Shown here one piece after another: positions 46,357 through 55,900 of a stretch of DNA of 64,000 nt (positions are counted from its first letter, which is position 1; each line of letters begins with the position of its first letter). Below the pieces are notes generated by a model, which saw only the letters and a program-made list of their open reading frames with translations, was not told where the DNA came from and made no database searches. The stretch lies in contig JAKSDK010001806.1 of the NCBI GenBank assembly GCA_022360095.1, positions 1 to 64,000 of the forward strand. Reading direction: 5' to 3'. Origin of the DNA: Phycisphaerales bacterium. GTDB taxonomy: Bacteria; Planctomycetota; Phycisphaerae; UBA1845; UTPLA1. Both the position numbers and the translations under genes were made by a program.

Positions 46357-46841
46357 TCTGGTACTCTCTATCTCGGCTCATATAGAAATGCGTCATTTAA
46401 CCCGATTCTCTGCCAAACAAACTAAATCCCAACTCCTAAGCTTCTGGTTATTAGCCTGAAACGGCATTCGTCGGGGTGACACTCTCCGTCAACAAAATGG
46501 AATCGCCTATGCGGCGTGAGTATGTTGCCTGCATTTGGGGATAGCACTTGACTTCTTCACCACGCAACCGGGGACAAGTCGGTTCAGAGAGGTATCGAGG
46601 GTCGCCGGATCTTTGGATTCATACCAAATGCTAAATTCCACCTGTCCATCATCAACGCGCACCAAGCGCCCCCGGGCAGCGGCGACGTGCTCGGCGTTGA
46701 CATCAAAAAGAAACGCGAGCCATCCCATCCTTGTCTCAAAATCTTAAATTCTGACACGGAGGCTACAAAAATTTCGCCATGACAGCGTGCCAACAGGCCC
46801 GTTCGCTATGTTCCACGTTAATGCCCGAGTTTGGAGTCGGA
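46357..46841. other. Intergenic region between ECF factor and metalloprotease
   Basis: A 485-nt spacer on the minus strand. It holds one possible small gene (46507-46728). The 46360-46440 part is AT-rich and should contain the metalloprotease promoter. No hairpin was found with confidence. Confidence 0.45.
46507..46728 (-). CDS. Possible small protein, unknown
   Basis: A 73-residue frame. The composition is protein-like (FDVNAEHVAAARGRLVRVD, VEFSIWYESKDPATLD) and it does not overlap another gene, but the ribosome binding site is poor (AAGG directly before ATG) and no family is recognised. It lies 113 nt after the ECF gene on the same strand. It could be a chance frame. Confidence 0.3.
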   Translation of the reverse strand: MGWLAFLFDVNAEHVAAARGRLVRVDDGQVEFSIWYESKDPATLDTSLNRLVPGCVVKKSSAIPKCRQHTHAA

Positions 46842-47399
46842 TTACTCCAAGGTTTTCGATTCGATCTGATGCCCCGAGATGCCCAGGTAGCGCGCCAGCC
46901 AGCGCTTCGCGACGGCGTTCATGTTTCGCACGTCGCAAACACTCACGTCGAGCCAGTCGGCGACACTCGCCAGGGACATGCCGGCAAAGTACCGCAATTC
47001 CACCATCGCGCGCAACTGCGGCGCGACCTGCTCCATACGATTCAGCGCCTCGTCAAGGGCAATCAAATCGACGCTGGCCGACATGCGCGCGTCTGCAACA
47101 GATTCCAGATCCAACGGAACGCGGCAAGACGCACCTCCACGTTTTTTCGCGCGCTTGCGGCGCTCGTGATCGATCAGGACCTCCCGCATGTTCCGCACGA
47201 CGGCGAACATGGGGAAGCACTCCGCGTGCGATTCTCCTGACTTGGCCATGCGAAGAAAGACCTCATGCGCCAGTGCCGTCGGGTCCAGCGTGTGATCGGA
47301 CCGCACGCGACGCATCATCCCGTGCGCCATGCGTCGCAGGTTGCGATATGCACTCGCCGAGATTTCGGCGCGCCGAGGTGGAGCGTCGGTAGAGAGCAT
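46842..47399 (-). CDS. ECF-type RNA polymerase sigma factor
   Basis: A 185-residue ECF factor of the same subgroup as the one at 30521: LDPTALAHEVFLRMAKSG, AVVRNMREVLIDHERRKRAK, then MVELRYFAGMSLASVADWLD. The part before region 2.1 is about 20 residues shorter than in the 30521 protein (no LLEDLNRGDREAYEKL equivalent). Region 4 lacks the usual TVxRxWRxARAWL ending and reads CDVRNMNAVAKRWLARYLG instead, but the helix is kept. Repeat element C lies 51-106 nt before its start. No kinase follows directly; the nearest is at 49948 on the other strand. Confidence 0.85.
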   Translation of the reverse strand: MLSTDAPPRRAEISASAYRNLRRMAHGMMRRVRSDHTLDPTALAHEVFLRMAKSGESHAECFPMFAVVRNMREVLIDHERRKRAKKRGGASCRVPLDLESVADARMSASVDLIALDEALNRMEQVAPQLRAMVELRYFAGMSLASVADWLDVSVCDVRNMNAVAKRWLARYLGISGHQIESKTLE

Positions 47400-47449
47400 A
47401 AGTGTCCACGAAACCTAAGAGACAATCGGATCGTTTACTAGAATAGTAA

Positions 47450-47505
47450 CGAGTCGCATTTTTCTCAAGATTTTCTCGACGAAACAGTTCCAATTTCCGC
47501 ATTAG
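47450..47505 (-). repeat. Dispersed element C, copy 1, in the ECF leader
   Basis: Read on the minus strand, about 51 nt match 59771-59820 with about seven changes and one gap (near 84% identity). Both copies could encode RKLELxRRE, and several of the changes are at third codon positions. An imperfect stem (TCGTTACTA and TAGTAAACGA) follows it toward the sigma gene. Confidence 0.6.
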
Positions 47506-47683
47506 TTTATAGGCGGTGTGTGTTCTCCGAACTGGAGTGGTAGGGGCAACACGATCTGTGCCTCATAGGGAGTGCCTTTACGCTCGTGCACGTCCTCTTC
47601 CGCGATGGGAGAGTCGCCGGGCGCACCGTGGCGCTGAGTCCGCGCGCCGAATCTGGGGTTGGGAATTGAATAAGGGGTCAACG

Positions 47684-49774
47684 ATGTCGAATCCGCAAAC
47701 AATGCGCTCCGCCGCTTTCTGGGCTTCCGCCGTGCTCATCTTCGTAGCACCGATCGAACTGTCCGCGCAACAGTTGAGTGGCGTTGACGGTCGCAAGGAC
47801 TGGTATGAGGTCATGAATGACCCGGACCTTGCACATTACCAACAGGCGACCGCGTTGCTCGTTAGAAAGGGAGAGGACATCAGTGAAGAAACGTTCAATG
47901 GGTTCCACCGCCTGTACACGCACGACTGGGTCGCCCAGCCGGATTTCGGTTGCCCAACTTTGTGCCCTGACATGCCGTATTACGGCCAGCAAGTGGCAGG
48001 CCGAACGACGGCGATCTTGGTGGCCCCTGATCGAATGCTCGTGGGCATTCACAGCGATCCAGGGTCCGGTTTTTGCAATAATTTCTGGTATGTCTTCGAC
48101 TATCTGCAACGTGCACCCGACGACCCGCCGGTATTGCCGGACGACACCTATCCGGGTTATGTGGAGGTCCCCGAGGACAATGTCGTCAAGTGCGAGTCGA
48201 TCGTCGATATGAATGTTCAAGGGGAGTGGCTTGTCGTGGAATTGGAAGAGGCGGTGGCCGGCAGGATACCGTTGGTCATGAATCGAAAGTATGTGCCGGA
48301 CGTCGGCACGCCGCTCCAAAACCTCGCCCACGCCTTCCATCTGCCGCTGAAATTTGAGGAAGCGTTCGTCACGGCAGTTATTCCGCGATCCACTATTCAA
48401 GAATTCCGCTTAACGACGATTCCCGTGCACATCGGTCCGGGCTCGACGGGCTCGCCGGTTGTGAACCGGCTGACCGGATTTCTCGAAGGCCGCATTATTG
48501 GCGGCGTCCCGGGTTGGATTGTCTACGGCGACGATATGTGTTGCACGCATTGCGAGTCGTCGTGCTTCATCAAAGGAACTGCGAAACTGGCCGTGGCGGC
48601 GGCCGAGGCCATCGACCCGATCGGCTTCGATGTAGACAACCCGAATGTTGTGGGCGTGGAGGATCCGCGCATACCTGTGAATCATCGGGGGCCAATCGGT
48701 GGACCGATGACGAACCCAACCACAACGTATCGACTGACATCAAACGAGCCCGTAGGCAAGAATGGACGTGTATTGCCGTATGAAGTCGAGGTCGGGATGT
48801 CCACCGGCCCCCAGCCGGTTGTTCTGCTCAATGGCGGGGTCACGAATCTTTCCGGCAAGTTGAAACCCGGGGAATCCGTGGACGTTGTGGTCACCGTCAA
48901 CCCCGCCGCGATCGGCGACGCTCAGGTGGCGGATTCAACGGTCATGTTTCGTGACCTGACCTATCGCACGACGGAGTTTCGCCCCCATCACCTGGCGGTC
49001 AACTACGAGGCAATTGTCGCGACTCCCGTGGACGATCTGGACGGTGACGGACCGGGCGCGCAGCCGGGAGATAGAATGACCTGGGTCGTTGAGAACATCT
49101 ACGACGTGCCGGTGACCGTTCGTGCATCGTCGATCGCTGTAGACAGCGTTGTGGGCCCGACGCCTCCGGCTCCGTATCTGGTCGCTGGTAGCCAGGTTTA
49201 CACAATCCCCTGCGGTGGACGCGTATTCATCACCGCGGCGTACGCGTCGTCGTTCCCACCGGAGTTGCCCCCCGGTATCTACAGCGATGGCGGCATTCTG
49301 TTTTCGCTGGTTGACTGTTGCGATGTGATTTCGTTTGGTGGGCGTCTCGACTACGGCCGCATATTTCAATCGCCAGACATCGCGCTGCCCGTCCCTATCC
49401 CCGAGGGTCAGACAGTCAGTGTGCCGTTCAGGGTTTCCGACAACTTCGTCGTGAGCGATGTGGATTTCCAGCTTGAGCTGACCGTTGCGGAAACGTCGCG
49501 CTTCACCATGGAACTGGAGTCTCCGCAAGGGACCGTCGTGCGCTTTTCTGACTTTATGACCGTAGAGGATTCGGACTACCATGTCGTCTTCGACAATGAT
49601 ACGCCCGACGACGGCGAGACTGAATCCCCGCTTCAGTCACTTGAGGCATTTGCGGGGCGACCGGCGAAGGGAACGTGGATATTCCGCCTGTTCGTCGCAG
49701 CCGGCGGCGATCCAAGCGATCAGATTGACAACGCGGTTCTGCGGCTGCTTCCGTCTTCCAGCAACGACTATTGA
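47684..49774 (+). CDS. Secreted serine-protease homologue with altered triad and P-domain
   Basis: A 696-residue paralogue of the protease at 10471. The signal peptide is AFWASAVLIFVAPIELSAQQ. Alignment by eye gives His123 in MLVGIH for His144, but Glu181 (QGEWLVVEL) for Asp208 and Thr255 (GPGSTGSPV) for Ser276. Two of three catalytic residues have thus changed, though conservatively, so this may be an inactive or unusual protease. The middle (GPIGGPMTNPTTTYRL onward) and the P-domain from about 555 (LDYGRIFQSPDIALPVPI) are well kept. AAGGGG is about 7 nt before the ATG at 47684; a longer frame from 47516 is Arg-rich and not used. The kinase gene follows after 173 nt on the same strand. Confidence 0.75.
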   Translation: MSNPQTMRSAAFWASAVLIFVAPIELSAQQLSGVDGRKDWYEVMNDPDLAHYQQATALLVRKGEDISEETFNGFHRLYTHDWVAQPDFGCPTLCPDMPYYGQQVAGRTTAILVAPDRMLVGIHSDPGSGFCNNFWYVFDYLQRAPDDPPVLPDDTYPGYVEVPEDNVVKCESIVDMNVQGEWLVVELEEAVAGRIPLVMNRKYVPDVGTPLQNLAHAFHLPLKFEEAFVTAVIPRSTIQEFRLTTIPVHIGPGSTGSPVVNRLTGFLEGRIIGGVPGWIVYGDDMCCTHCESSCFIKGTAKLAVAAAEAIDPIGFDVDNPNVVGVEDPRIPVNHRGPIGGPMTNPTTTYRLTSNEPVGKNGRVLPYEVEVGMSTGPQPVVLLNGGVTNLSGKLKPGESVDVVVTVNPAAIGDAQVADSTVMFRDLTYRTTEFRPHHLAVNYEAIVATPVDDLDGDGPGAQPGDRMTWVVENIYDVPVTVRASSIAVDSVVGPTPPAPYLVAGSQVYTIPCGGRVFITAAYASSFPPELPPGIYSDGGILFSLVDCCDVISFGGRLDYGRIFQSPDIALPVPIPEGQTVSVPFRVSDNFVVSDVDFQLELTVAETSRFTMELESPQGTVVRFSDFMTVEDSDYHVVFDNDTPDDGETESPLQSLEAFAGRPAKGTWIFRLFVAAGGDPSDQIDNAVLRLLPSSSNDY

Positions 49775-49947
49775 CCGACCAGCTGGACCGCCGGCAAACG
49801 CGATTTGCGGGACAATTGCAAGCGAACGACGGGATTGCGCCGCGTACGGCCTTGAATGCGTGTTTTCGGCTCGATACCCTAGACAATTGCGCTTGAGAGA
49901 CACCATTGCAGGGCTTTCCGCGCATGTCGCCCGGGGTTTGAAGGCCG

Positions 49948-52902
49948 ATGTCGGATCGATGGAACCGTATTCTGCAGATCGCGCTCGAAGCCTCCAGGCT
50001 TGACGCCGAACATCATGAAGCGACGATTCGCGATGCGTGCGGTGCCGACACGGCGCTGATGGAGGAGGTGCGATCGCTCCTGGCCGCCGATCCCCCCGGA
50101 GACGAGGTGTTCGCCGGGCCAATCGCCGCCAAACTCGATGAGGTACTCGACGATCAACTCAATCAAATCCCCGGTCGCATCGGCCCCTACGAGCTTGACC
50201 GTTTAATCGCGCACGGTGGTCACGGCGTTGTGTACAAGGCCCACCGGGCCGATGAGGCGTTTGAGAGGCACGTCGCGATCAAGCTTCTCCCAAGCGCCGA
50301 GTTATCTCGCAAGGGCGCCCTTCGCTTCGCGCATGAGCGGAGATTACTGGCCACGCTTGATCATCCCAACATCGCGCGCCTGATCGATGGCGGCACGACG
50401 GTGACCGGCTGTCCCTTCATGGTGATGGAGTTTGTCGACGGACGCCCCATCACCGAGTACGCCGGCGCGCATAAGCTGTCCATCCGCGAGCGATTGCGGC
50501 TTTTTCTTCAGGTTTGTCTCGCCGTGCAGTACGCCCATCAACGGCTGGTCGTCCATCGCGACCTCAAGCCGCCCAACATCCTGGTCACCGAAAACGGAGA
50601 TGTGCGACTTCTGGATTTTGGGGTTGCGAAGTTCCTGGACGACCACGCCCAAAAGATCGCGCAGTGCACCGCAACCGGTCGTTTCTCGTTTACCTTGCAA
50701 TACGCCAGCCCGGAGCAGATCACCAATAGGGATGTCACGACGCTAAGTGATGTTTACTCGCTGGGGCTCGTGCTGTACGAATTGCTCGCCGGGCGGCTCC
50801 CCTATCGCGTGGAATCCGGCCTTCGTGAGACGATCGTCTCCATCTGCGAGCGCGCTCCGACGCGTCCATCGACGATATGCCGGGGCATTAATGCTGAGCT
50901 GGACGCCATTGTGTTTCGCGCACTGGCGAAGGACCCGGTGCATCGGTATCCGACGGTGGAATCGTTCGCAACGGATATCGAGCGGTTTTTGAACGGCGAC
51001 ACCGTGCACGCACATCCTCCCGCGCGGACGTATCGATTTCTGAAATTCATCAAGCGTCACCGTTGGTCCGCGTTGTCTGTGTGCGTCGTATTCGTCCTCG
51101 TTTCAACTTTCGGGGCGATGGCATGGCACCAGGCCGTTAAGGCCGGCGCGGCCGCCGAGTGCGCGGAAAACGAAAGACAAAAGGTCAATCAGGTTAACCA
51201 TCTGCTTGGTGAGATATTGACGTCGGTGGAACCTCGCGGCAGGGACGTGACCGTTCGCGAACTGCTCGATGATGCCGTGCGGTACGCCCGGAACGAGGTG
51301 GACGATTCGGAAGTCAAAGCCGACTTGTTGACCATGGTGACCAAGGCCTACTGGTCGCTCGGTCTCTACGAGAAGGCTGAGAAGCTGGCCGTCGAGGCAC
51401 TTATTTTGAGCAGGCGGGATCTTGGCGACGAACATTTCAGGACACTAAACCTGACGACGGGTCTCGCCGGGCTCTATGCCAAACAGGGCCGATACCAGGA
51501 ATCCGTTGAACTCATCCGCGAGGCCATCGATGTCAAGCGCCGTGTGTTAGGGGATGAGCACATCCACACACTGCGTGATCTGAGGACGCTGGCTGCAATT
51601 TACTTAAACTGCCATGTTGAAAAAGCTGTTGCAGCGGCAAGTGAAGCGCTTGAGGCTCAGCGCCGCACACTTGGAATGGACCACAAAGACACGCTGCACA
51701 CGATGGAAACGCTGGCGGTTGCCTACAAATACCTGGGTCGGTTGGGAGAATCCGAACAATTGCTGACCGAAGTCGTCCGGCGCAGTAAGCAGACCTTAGG
51801 AATCAGTAAAGTCGCCACGCTCCGCGCGATGAATGAACTGGCGTGGGTGTATTGGGCGCAGAGGCGACTTTCCGAAGCCGAGAGGCTATGTGCCGAGACC
51901 GTGAAGATTCAGGAATGCGCGCTGGGCAAAAAGCACAAATTGACACTCGACGCGAAGGACATGCTCGCCGGCCTCTGCATCGAGGTGGGTCGGTATAAGA
52001 AGGCGGAGCAACTGCTTCGGGAAAACCTGGATGTCTACCAACAAACACGTGGTGACGAGTTTACAAAGGCGACTGAAACATCACGGCTTTTGGGGTGGCT
52101 TTATTACGTCGTCGGGCGCTACAACGAAGCAGAGTCGCTCTTATCCAACGGCCTGGACGCGTGCATAAGCCTGAACGGAAGCGAACATACGATCGTCGTT
52201 ATGTTGAGAATCAGACTGGTATTGGTGTTAATCAAACAGGGGCGCTTCGAAGAAGCGGAACGCCAAATAACCTTGGCGATGAAAAACCGAAAGCGGAGAC
52301 TCGGCGCCAACCATCCGCATACGCTCTCGACGCGAAGCATACGAGCCGCAATTTACGTTCGAGAAGGTCGACTCGCCGACGCGGTATGCCATTGCGAGGA
52401 GGTTCTTGACGCGCAAAGGCGACGCCTGGGGCACGGGCATCCAGACGTGCTCGAGACGATGGTGACGTTGGCGCAGGCCTACCGTCGTCAGATACGGCTG
52501 GACGAAGCCGAGCAACTCCTCACAGATGTTCTGGAGGCCCGTCGGCCGAAGCGGGGTAGCCTGTATCTCCTTACATTGGAAAGCATGCACACCCTCGGCA
52601 ATGTGTACTTGGATCAACAACGCTATACCTTGGCGGAGTCGATGTATCAGAAAGCCGTTTGTGGACGTCGACGCGTGCTTGGCGCAGACCATCCAGACAC
52701 AATCGTGTCGATGATGGCGCTCACACGCGTTTACTATGCAGGCGGTCGCCTTGAGAAGGCGCGTGAGTTGTGCCAGGAGTTACTTGATCTGGGTGCCCCG
52801 TTGAGTTCAGAGAATGTAGATTTCGATTGCTTCTGGGATGAATTAGCAGTCGTCTTAAGCACGAACAGAGTTTCGGATGGGGGCGGCAAGTCGGCTGAAT
52901 AG
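49948..52902 (+). CDS. Membrane Ser/Thr kinase with long TPR array
   Basis: A 984-residue kinase. The N-terminal adaptor (RILQIALEASRLDAEHHEAT) resembles that of the 27958 kinase. The kinase domain covers about 79-345: AHGGHGVVYKA, RHVAIKLLPS, HRDLKPPNIL, DFGVA, LQYASPEQ. A transmembrane helix lies at about 373-393 (WSALSVCVVFVLVSTFGAMA), followed by about twelve TPR units of 42 residues of the kinesin-light-chain type (HKDTLHTMETLAVAYKYLGR). It has no zinc motif. It follows the degenerate protease gene and may share its transcript; its ECF partner may be the divergent factor at 46842. Confidence 0.9.
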   Translation: MSDRWNRILQIALEASRLDAEHHEATIRDACGADTALMEEVRSLLAADPPGDEVFAGPIAAKLDEVLDDQLNQIPGRIGPYELDRLIAHGGHGVVYKAHRADEAFERHVAIKLLPSAELSRKGALRFAHERRLLATLDHPNIARLIDGGTTVTGCPFMVMEFVDGRPITEYAGAHKLSIRERLRLFLQVCLAVQYAHQRLVVHRDLKPPNILVTENGDVRLLDFGVAKFLDDHAQKIAQCTATGRFSFTLQYASPEQITNRDVTTLSDVYSLGLVLYELLAGRLPYRVESGLRETIVSICERAPTRPSTICRGINAELDAIVFRALAKDPVHRYPTVESFATDIERFLNGDTVHAHPPARTYRFLKFIKRHRWSALSVCVVFVLVSTFGAMAWHQAVKAGAAAECAENERQKVNQVNHLLGEILTSVEPRGRDVTVRELLDDAVRYARNEVDDSEVKADLLTMVTKAYWSLGLYEKAEKLAVEALILSRRDLGDEHFRTLNLTTGLAGLYAKQGRYQESVELIREAIDVKRRVLGDEHIHTLRDLRTLAAIYLNCHVEKAVAAASEALEAQRRTLGMDHKDTLHTMETLAVAYKYLGRLGESEQLLTEVVRRSKQTLGISKVATLRAMNELAWVYWAQRRLSEAERLCAETVKIQECALGKKHKLTLDAKDMLAGLCIEVGRYKKAEQLLRENLDVYQQTRGDEFTKATETSRLLGWLYYVVGRYNEAESLLSNGLDACISLNGSEHTIVVMLRIRLVLVLIKQGRFEEAERQITLAMKNRKRRLGANHPHTLSTRSIRAAIYVREGRLADAVCHCEEVLDAQRRRLGHGHPDVLETMVTLAQAYRRQIRLDEAEQLLTDVLEARRPKRGSLYLLTLESMHTLGNVYLDQQRYTLAESMYQKAVCGRRRVLGADHPDTIVSMMALTRVYYAGGRLEKARELCQELLDLGAPLSSENVDFDCFWDELAVVLSTNRVSDGGGKSAE

Positions 52903-52996
52903 TGCAGCATTCTCCTGCCGGGAATCCAACCGGATCTTGTGTCGCAAAAGGTGGCACGTCCACGCAGAAAAACGCCCTGCGTTACGACTCTTGTCC

Positions 52997-55900
52997 TTAA
53001 TCCAACCAACTACGAGGATCCGGCGCTGACGGGATGTAGTGGAAGTACGCGTAGTTGGTCAGGTCGTTGTGATGCGTTTCCAATGTGCCCACGTCGTTCT
53101 CCTGCGACGGAATCCACACGCGTAATCGCAGAATAATGTCCTGCTCGATGCCCGGCATCGTGTCGTCGATCAACTCCAACAGATGCACATTGAGCGGATG
53201 AGCGAACACGCCGTTCACGTCGTTGCCCGTGATCATGAGCTGTTCCTCGACGGTATTCCACGCGTCCATCTGATCGCACAAACCTACGCTCGCAAGTGGG
53301 CACATCGACACGCGCCAGGACGCAGCGTTCGGCGAACCCGGCCCATGATCGCTCTGTCCATGGAACGCGTTGATGACCAGCGGCGATTTCTGCCAAAGAT
53401 CCACTTCGTCGGCGGGCAATGGATAGGGATTATTCGGATCGTTGATGGGTTCGATTCCCTGACCCAGGTAGATCTTGGCCCCTGCCGGCCGATACAGCGG
53501 ATCACCGTAGACAATCCCGGAAACTGCCTTCCACCCGACATAGGAGAGCGACTCGCCCAGCGTACGTCCCGAATAGAACGCGCCGAGGAATTTCGTTGCC
53601 GGCGTGAAGGCATATCCACCGGTCAGGTGGTGCGATGAGCTGCCCCACCATGCGATGCCGCCCAGTCGATCGATCACGTTCGGCGCCCAGTCGCCCCAGG
53701 TCACTGTATTGTGAACCTCGCTTTCGAAGGCGCCGGTCTCCTCCGGAATGAGATTGGGAGGTGACGCAATCTCGTCGTCGGTCAGCGAGATGTTGTCCAG
53801 GTCCAGCCAGCCGCGTAGGTTGTGACCACGCCTCGCGATTAGCCGGACCGTCACGGCCGCGACGGGTGAGTACTGTTGCGGGACGTTGATGACCTTACTC
53901 ATGTTGCTCCAGGCCGGCTGCGGATTGGCGAGATTGAAGATTCTCCCGATCTCAAACGTCGAATCGGCTCCTCCGCCCTCACGATGAAACGCCACGCGGA
54001 TCACCAACCTACCCGTATCACCGCCGCCGCGGCGATAGTCAAAGCCGATGCGGAACCGTTTCGTGCCGACAATGGGAATCGGCTCGTCCAGCGTTGTCGT
54101 CGAATCGAGCCCCATGGTGATGAGTTCCGAACATGGCACAACCTGCTGGGGCACGCCCGGCGGACTTACGCAAACGGGGTTCTCCACCGCATCGAGTGCC
54201 CCGAAGTGCGCGTAGGTGCCGTGTGTCGGGCCGTCGTTCAACAGGTGCGGCATGATCCTCTCATGGTCGCCGCCTTTTTCCGACGTCCATCCGTACGGTG
54301 TGAATCCATAATACTGCACAGGCCACGAACGCAATTGCCAGCCGAGCATTCCCGGCGCGACTCCGACGCAGTCCGTGTTGATTTCGGCGAAGAAGTCCGT
54401 GGATGCCTCGCGGCATTGCTTTCGCTCGGACGCCGTCGGCAGGTCCGCGCAAAGCGGCACGCAGGGCGCTCCCTGATCGTCGGGATGTTCGTACCGCCAG
54501 TTGATCATGTTGGCGAACCCGCTGAACGCATCGTGTGCGGGACCGCCGTAGCTGGGGAGACCTTGTCCTATGTAGATTCCCGCATTCACGGCATAGGGGA
54601 TGCTTTGATTAATTCCCGAGCCTTCGCCTGTGACCGGTTCCCCCGGGATGATCCCCTGATACGTAGCGCCCGTGCGACAATCGTTGTGCGGCCAATCAAG
54701 GCCATCAAACGGCACATACGCGCTTGGATGGCAGTGTGCCGGACCGTCAATCGGATCCAGGGTAGTACTTAAGTGAGCAAAGAAGTCGAATATTTCAGTG
54801 CTTGTACTGGCTTCCTGAACCAGGAGACGGCCGGACGGCCCGTCGCGCTCCGCCTGAATCGTACGATCGATCAACTCCAGCGTGCGCTCCGTCGTGATGG
54901 CCTCGATGCGCCCGTAGGCAACCATGCGATCGAGAGCGGGATCGGCCTGACGAATGTAGCTGTCGAGTGAACGGATGGGTTGATAATCAAGCCCGTCGTG
55001 ATAGGTGCCGTCGAAGTATATATTCTCAAAACGACCGTCATCATCGAGCATCACATCGTCGTTGTAGATCGAGTATGCAAGATAATAGTCAAATGACGGC
55101 TCCTCCCTGTCGGACGGCCACGTCGTCCCGTACAGCCTCGCGGGAATGCCCTTGATGATCACGAGGTGCGTGATCGGCGAAATCTCCGCGAGCGCCTTTC
55201 CCGAGATGGCGACGCCGAATCCGGGCGGCATCCCCATGACATTTTCGAAGATGTGAGAACGGATATGTGCCGCCGCCCATTCCAATTCAAACGCCTCAGC
55301 GTAGTGCCCGGGCGCGACGGTGATCGGACAGATTTGCGATTGGGCAATTCCGCGTCGCGCGGCATAGTAGTGCGCGATCTTCCGGGCGTCGGCGGCATTC
55401 TCGTTGTAGATCACGAGCGTACGCCCCGCCAATTCCAGATCGTTGGCGTTTTCGTACTCATACCTGTCAAACATGAAGTCGCATTCCGGATCGCCGCCAT
55501 CGAAGTCGACGAATCCGTCCCCGTCATTGTCGACGCCGTCCCAGCATTGCGGCACGTCTAATGGTTCACGAAGGCGTTCAGACGAGATCACCATCTCAAT
55601 GGAAAAGCCCTGCTCATCAACGAAATTGGCCATGAGAGGTCCCGTCACGGCGCCCGGCGGAACCGGAATGCCCTGGTCGTCGACGAGAAGCACGGAAGCG
55701 CCCTGCATGGGGTCGTCGATTTCCACGAAATCGCCCGGCCTGGTGCCATAGGCTCCGTGATATATTCGAGCGATGTCCGTTGCATAGAGTGCGTTATTCG
55801 GGAGAATGATTTCGCCCAATTCAATGTGCACTTGCCTGTTGGCAAGGTCGACGACAGGCGTCAACGTCTCGACCCGTGGCATCTCATTGTAGAGATTCAG

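Noticed and set aside
47263..47502. Open frame of 79 codons starting in element C on the minus strand
   Set aside because: Two thirds of it overlap the ECF sigma gene in another frame; kept only as a possible leader peptide in the finding on element C.
53436..53462. tRNA-like T-arm (GGGTTCGATTCCCTGACCC)
   Set aside because: It lies in the middle of the TIGR03790-like coding sequence and no acceptor, D or anticodon arm can be built around it.
53876..54772. Open frame of 298 codons on the plus strand
   Set aside because: Antisense to the TIGR03790-like gene, with no ribosome binding site and Arg-rich composition.
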